From Elusimicrobiota bacterium (GTDB lineage Bacteria > Elusimicrobiota > Elusimicrobia > 2-02-FULL-39-32): a stretch of 37,362 nucleotides of DNA. Positions 33,390-37,362 of this stretch are shown piece after piece. The position numbers and the translations under genes are program-made. Positions within the stretch are counted from its first letter, which is position 1; the number at the start of each line of letters is the position of its first letter. The notes under the pieces are model-generated. The model ran no database searches. It saw nothing but the letters and a program-made list of their open reading frames with translations, and was not told where the DNA came from. The DNA lies in contig JACPBF010000021.1 in NCBI GenBank assembly GCA_016180425.1, positions 1-37,362 on the forward strand, given 5' to 3'.

Positions 33390-36300
33390 ATGAAAACTAA
33401 CCAATTTAATAATAATCCGTCCTGGCTGCGTCATACGTCATTAGGTATGGCTATAGTCTTTTTTTATGTTCAGGTGGGATATGGAGTGATCGAGCCTTTG
33501 GCTCAAAGTCAAAGAGAGAAGAAGTACGCAAAATTGTGGGAAGAGAGAAAAGCTGCTGTAAAGAAGTTAAGGAATCAAGATCAAGGAGAAGAGAACGTTG
33601 GAGAATCCTCAGCAGTCGTAACACCAGCCAGAGTAGTTCCACCCAAACAAGAAGATAGTTTTATTTCACAACTTCCAGCTTTAAATCTTAACATTTTAAA
33701 GAACTCCATTTTTAGAGTAGAGCCCTTTGCGCCAAGCGCCAGCGACTACTCTATTGACTCAGATGATAAAGAAATGAAGATTTCTCGGTTAGTTAAGTCG
33801 CTTCCTACTTGGTTTCAATCTGTGCCTGTTCAGTTTGCGAATTTAGAAGATCTTTATCTGCCTCCTAATTGGAAGATGAATGATTTCATGGTGATCCATA
33901 TCATGAAGAGAGTTCATTCATCCTCCAAATCTAAGATCGTAGTGGGATTAGAAGGAGCAGAGGGATCCTTTAATTTTACTCCCTATCGCTCGTTTCCAGA
34001 CAAACAGATTGTAAAAGAAGTTGCAGATCATTTACTCAAAGAATCTTTAATTTCTGGTGTAGAGTTTGTGGGAATGACATTGAATCTTACAGATTCTAAC
34101 CTATCTCCACAAACTCCCAGACATACCACATCTCCCCAAAGTCTCAGATATTCATCCTTAGCAGGCAATAGAGAATCTCCCCAGTCTAACCCATCTCCAC
34201 AAACTCCCATATCTTCATCCTTATCTTTAGCGGGTCATCCGCTCTTATTCTGGGGTATAGAAGATAGAAACCTATATTCCCAGCATGTGCGAGCTTTTAA
34301 AGATTCTGTTTTAATAGAGAAACAGGCGAAACAATCGCTCTTTCAATTAAAGTCTGTAATGAACCATCTAAAACCAAACATCTTAAATCCAGAACTACAA
34401 AAACTAGATTCTAATATTAGTCAATACTATCAAGGCACACTCAGTTTAAGCAGTTATTTAAAACATTTAACTGAACCTGGAATTCCATCAAACTCGCCCA
34501 TGATTCGCAACTATATGAATGCTCTGGTTTTAGAAGAAACTCTGGACTTTGATAAAGTTGAAACAGAAAGAAGATATCTGACTAACGCATTAACAGAAAA
34601 GTTATCTAAATCAGAGCTAACCAATCTGGTCTCTGCCAGCTTATCTTATAGACTGGGGAATATCAGTTATGGACTGTTTTATCACTACTTGTTAGAACTC
34701 TGTAAAGCTTATGGAATTGGCTTAAGCCAATGGCCAGAAATGGACAAATATGTTCGTTATGTATTGATCTCAGACAAGATTAAGAGTGCAGATTTATTTA
34801 GAGAGATGGGTGAATTAGAACAAAAAAGGGTCAAGAGCCTGATCTCTACACCAAACGAAAAAGCATTTATTGATTTATCCCAAGACGTAGGTGTAATAGA
34901 AAAAATGGTTGAGTTTAAGTTAAGTCCAGAAGAGTGGGAACAATACGCAAAGAGAAAGGATGAGATTAAAAAGATAGGAGTCAGGATCGCAGAGCTTAGA
35001 GAGATTATATCTAACAGAGCTAACCTGCCAAACAGGGGAAAGATCAAAATAAAGACAACTAACCTTTTAGATAAGAAAGAGATTAGAGATAGCAAAATCG
35101 AAAGTGAACAGATCAGAGAGAACAAAGAATCAGTTTCTACTATCAGTGATCTAACCTTTAAATTTGAAGTTCTTGAATCTTTTGAGAGATTCAATGAAGC
35201 AGCCATGTCTAGGAACTCTGCTCTGGTCAATAACCTTTTAAAGAAAGTTTATAACCAAACTTCTAGTTCTTCAAATTCCTCTATTCGCCAGCCATCCATT
35301 GCAGTTCTAGTAGCAGGCGGGTTCCATACTACAGGTGTTACAGAACTGCTCAAACAAAAGAAAATAGCGTATGCGGTCTTTTCTCCAAAACTTGGGATTG
35401 TGGAAGGGTCAGGCGCGGATTATTTGAACCTATTCCGCAGAGATAAAACTCCATTAGAAAAACTCTTTGTAGGTGAACGGATCACACTTAAATCTCCCAT
35501 TGGAACTACGACTGAACCTCTAGGAGAAGAAGTCCCATTTGTTCTGCCAGCTCTGGAAGGAGAGTTCTCCACATTGGCGGTCGCGAGGTATGTATTAAAG
35601 AATCTTAAATTACACACAAACATAAGCAAAGAGTTAAGAAAAGAATATACCAAAACTATCTTAAATTGGATTCAGGATGAGAACCAATTCCATACGATCC
35701 ATAAAATACAAATAAGAGAGATTGAAGAGAGTAGAGATCATAATGGGACCATTAACAATCTAAGAATTACTTTAGATATTACAGGACCTATTAATGGTGA
35801 ATCTAAAACTCGTACACTGACTGTATCTCAATTTGCTAAAGAAGAGGGTGGTGCAGGTGCGGTGGGTACAGGTACAAGCGCAGGAGCGGGAGGGGTGGGT
35901 GCGGGGACAAACGCAGGTACGGGAGTGAGTGGGGATGGGAATGGAGATGCAGATGTGCGCGCAGGTGCAAGAGTAAGTGGGGGCGTGAGTGTGGGCGCAG
36001 GTCAAACCATTGGAATGAATAACTCTGCAAAAGAGGTTATGAGATTTAAGTATGGAGACGAAACTATTGTTTTTATTCAAGAACCGCGTACTCTTACTCA
36101 AAAAGCAATGGAAACAGCTGGCGTTACTGCTCGCTCCATACTCCCACTGGTACTGCCTATTTGGAAAAAGATATTTAGTCAGACCTTATTGAATAATCGT
36201 TTATTTGTTTCAACAGTAATTCCTATTTTAGAGTTGTGGGGATTGCCAGGATTTTCTTTAGCTTTAGCATCTCTCTTAGGGATCTGGGTTTCTGCTGTTC

Positions 36301-37362
36301 CTGTAGGACTGTTAATCTGGATTTCCGTGCCTGTGGGAGCGTTTCTCTTTGCTCTGTTGCATGGAATCCCTCAACCTCAAGAAGGAGATATGATCTCTCA
36401 AGGTAAAGAATTAATCCCTCAAGAAACACGAGCTCCGCCACTTAACACAACACAAACTGCTCCTACAACTGGAGTTGGTTTAAAGGGATGGAACAGTCCT
36501 CAAACAGATACTGGTATAAAAGTGTCTGCCCCTCTTATAGGAATCCAAACCTACAAACAGTTCATGGTTAGATTTGTCGCAACTATGGTGATCGCCTCTA
36601 TCGCAATTCTTTTATCATCCTTCCTCACCCCGTATCTCTTACCTCATGCTTTGCCATTCATTCAGAACATAATTCATCCTTTTGGTTTAGATATTTCATC
36701 AAAGATTGTACAGGACTTACTCACCTATTTATTCGCTGGGGGACTGCATGGAGTTTTTAACTGGTTTGCGCCTCAAGAGTATAGGCTAAGCATTACTGGA
36801 ACTTTACCGCCGCTAGTAACACCAGTCACACCTCCAACACAGATGACTCCAGAAAATAAGATTAGCATTCTACCCTCTCCACCAGAGAGGCAGATCGCGG
36901 TAGTCAAAAAAACCCAAGGCTCTAAAATCGTTTCACTCCAATCATTTAGAAGAGATAAAGAAAAAAGAGATGGCGACTCAAGCTCTGCTGACACACCCAC
37001 AGGTAAGGGCGCATTTACAGGCGTTAGCGCTGGTAAAACTGCTGTTACAAGCGTTGGTACGAGTGCCCAGACAAAAGAATGGATTAATCCAATGAATTGG
37101 ATTCCCAATATAAAAGCCATCCTGATCTCTGCTGTACTATTGGCGCAGACACTAAATCCCGCAGCGGCTTTCAACAGGATCGCGTCAAATCTTCTGCTCC
37201 ATCTGAACCAGCCTATTCTTGCGGAAAAGGTATTTAATTTTCAGATTAAACAGCGAGAACTAAAGATTGCAAATCAGGAGATGAGCAGGATCGCTCCTTC
37301 CATATTAGAGGATATGGAATCTTTAAACAGAACCCCTATCCCGGATTTAAAAGACAAACTAA
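33390..37362 (+). CDS. Giant exported protein, N-terminal part (runs off the right edge)
   Basis: An uninterrupted frame of 1,324 codons with no stop in the window. The N-terminus looks like a signal peptide or anchor (hydrophobic core LGMAIVFFYVQVGYGVI, then AQSQ). Next, residues 185-215 read VGLEGAEGSF ... FPDKQIVKEVADHLL, and 637-650 IAVLVAGGFHTTGV. I associate both with very large Omnitrophota proteins, from memory. Further on are a helical, Lys/Glu-rich part (about 470-620), a Gly/Ala-rich low-complexity linker (818-873), hydrophobic clusters that are probably transmembrane (915-992, 1057-1098, 1110-1127, 1238-1262), and Pro/Thr linkers. The ATG at 33390 lacks a ribosome site and sits 4 bases after a c-di-GMP riboswitch; GTATG at 33447 is an alternative start. 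No enzyme motif is certain. Total length is unknown. Confidence 0.85.
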   Translation, partial: MKTNQFNNNPSWLRHTSLGMAIVFFYVQVGYGVIEPLAQSQREKKYAKLWEERKAAVKKLRNQDQGEENVGESSAVVTPARVVPPKQEDSFISQLPALNLNILKNSIFRVEPFAPSASDYSIDSDDKEMKISRLVKSLPTWFQSVPVQFANLEDLYLPPNWKMNDFMVIHIMKRVHSSSKSKIVVGLEGAEGSFNFTPYRSFPDKQIVKEVADHLLKESLISGVEFVGMTLNLTDSNLSPQTPRHTTSPQSLRYSSLAGNRESPQSNPSPQTPISSSLSLAGHPLLFWGIEDRNLYSQHVRAFKDSVLIEKQAKQSLFQLKSVMNHLKPNILNPELQKLDSNISQYYQGTLSLSSYLKHLTEPGIPSNSPMIRNYMNALVLEETLDFDKVETERRYLTNALTEKLSKSELTNLVSASLSYRLGNISYGLFYHYLLELCKAYGIGLSQWPEMDKYVRYVLISDKIKSADLFREMGELEQKRVKSLISTPNEKAFIDLSQDVGVIEKMVEFKLSPEEWEQYAKRKDEIKKIGVRIAELREIISNRANLPNRGKIKIKTTNLLDKKEIRDSKIESEQIRENKESVSTISDLTFKFEVLESFERFNEAAMSRNSALVNNLLKKVYNQTSSSSNSSIRQPSIAVLVAGGFHTTGVTELLKQKKIAYAVFSPKLGIVEGSGADYLNLFRRDKTPLEKLFVGERITLKSPIGTTTEPLGEEVPFVLPALEGEFSTLAVARYVLKNLKLHTNISKELRKEYTKTILNWIQDENQFHTIHKIQIREIEESRDHNGTINNLRITLDITGPINGESKTRTLTVSQFAKEEGGAGAVGTGTSAGAGGVGAGTNAGTGVSGDGNGDADVRAGARVSGGVSVGAGQTIGMNNSAKEVMRFKYGDETIVFIQEPRTLTQKAMETAGVTARSILPLVLPIWKKIFSQTLLNNRLFVSTVIPILELWGLPGFSLALASLLGIWVSAVPVGLLIWISVPVGAFLFALLHGIPQPQEGDMISQGKELIPQETRAPPLNTTQTAPTTGVGLKGWNSPQTDTGIKVSAPLIGIQTYKQFMVRFVATMVIASIAILLSSFLTPYLLPHALPFIQNIIHPFGLDISSKIVQDLLTYLFAGGLHGVFNWFAPQEYRLSITGTLPPLVTPVTPPTQMTPENKISILPSPPERQIAVVKKTQGSKIVSLQSFRRDKEKRDGDSSSADTPTGKGAFTGVSAGKTAVTSVGTSAQTKEWINPMNWIPNIKAILISAVLLAQTLNPAAAFNRIASNLLLHLNQPILAEKVFNFQIKQRELKIANQEMSRIAPSILEDMESLNRTPIPDLKDKL
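34096..34209 (+). repeat. In-frame imperfect direct repeat, period 90 bases
   Basis: A 24-base unit at 34096-34119 recurs at 34186-34209 with one difference, 30 codons apart and in frame, encoding SNLSPQTP and SNPSPQTP. The surrounding SSLAG is also partly repeated. This indicates a local duplication in a Ser/Pro-rich linker of the giant protein. Confidence 0.75.

Noticed and set aside
35772-36101. His/Cys/Ser-rich antisense frames opposite the Gly/Ala-rich region
   Set aside because: They are complements of low-complexity Gly codons in the giant protein and have no promoter or ribosome site.
1-37362. CRISPR arrays, tRNA or rRNA genes
   Set aside because: No regularly spaced repeats, cloverleaf sequences or rRNA-like conserved stretches were seen on either strand.

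Overview
This 37 kb window has moderate-to-low GC and is gene-dense. It most resembles a member of the PVC assemblage, and Omnitrophota (former OP3) is my best guess. The clues are a double-length ThyX of the kind I recall from Chlamydiae, a class II ribonucleotide reductase with a C-terminal zinc-ribbon tail, a GuaB3-type IMPDH-family enzyme, and a very large exported open frame at the right edge whose motifs I associate with giant Omnitrophota proteins. The taxonomic call is an inference: there is no rRNA or tRNA gene in the window.

Layout. (1) 1-1123, minus strand: a transcript with its own promoter, a candidate cyclic-di-GMP-I (GEMM) riboswitch and an overlapping intrinsic terminator leads a 110-aa unknown gene, then a frameshifted Ig-like surface protein cut by the window edge. 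(2) 1124-3891: a decayed mobile island. Two inverted fragments of an IS66-like element flank an AAA/DUF4143 ATPase gene, next to group II intron-like debris. (3) 3892-10584, minus: a second c-di-GMP-I riboswitch with terminator leads two small exported proteins. Behind them, and possibly co-transcribed, lie a response regulator fused to a Yip1-like membrane domain and a complete TolC/MacA/MacB-type tripartite exporter. (4) 10644-29960, minus: a 19 kb nucleotide-metabolism cluster in the order nrdR, nrdJ (intein), dcd (intein), guaB3, purK, purE, guaA, purC, purS-like, purL, purQ, terminator, purF, pyrR, pyrB, pyrC. Many junctions overlap by a few bases. (5) 30066-33028, plus: thyX and purA, diverging from nrdR. 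(6) 33115-37362, plus: promoter, strong hairpin, a third c-di-GMP-I riboswitch ending 4 bases before an ATG, and an uninterrupted frame of at least 1,324 codons running off the right edge.

How it fits together. The central block covers parts of de novo purine synthesis (PurF, PurS/L/Q, PurK, PurE, PurC, PurA, GuaA), pyrimidine synthesis (PyrB, PyrC with the PyrR regulator) and dNTP supply (NrdJ, Dcd, ThyX, with NrdR as likely regulator). PurD, PurN, PurM, PurB and PurH are not here. The flanks are surface or export functions, and three separate transcripts there begin with c-di-GMP-I-type aptamers. The most interesting reading is therefore a local c-di-GMP regulon controlling secreted and surface proteins, including one very large protein, on both sides of a housekeeping nucleotide cluster. 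All ligand and regulatory statements come from sequence pattern only.
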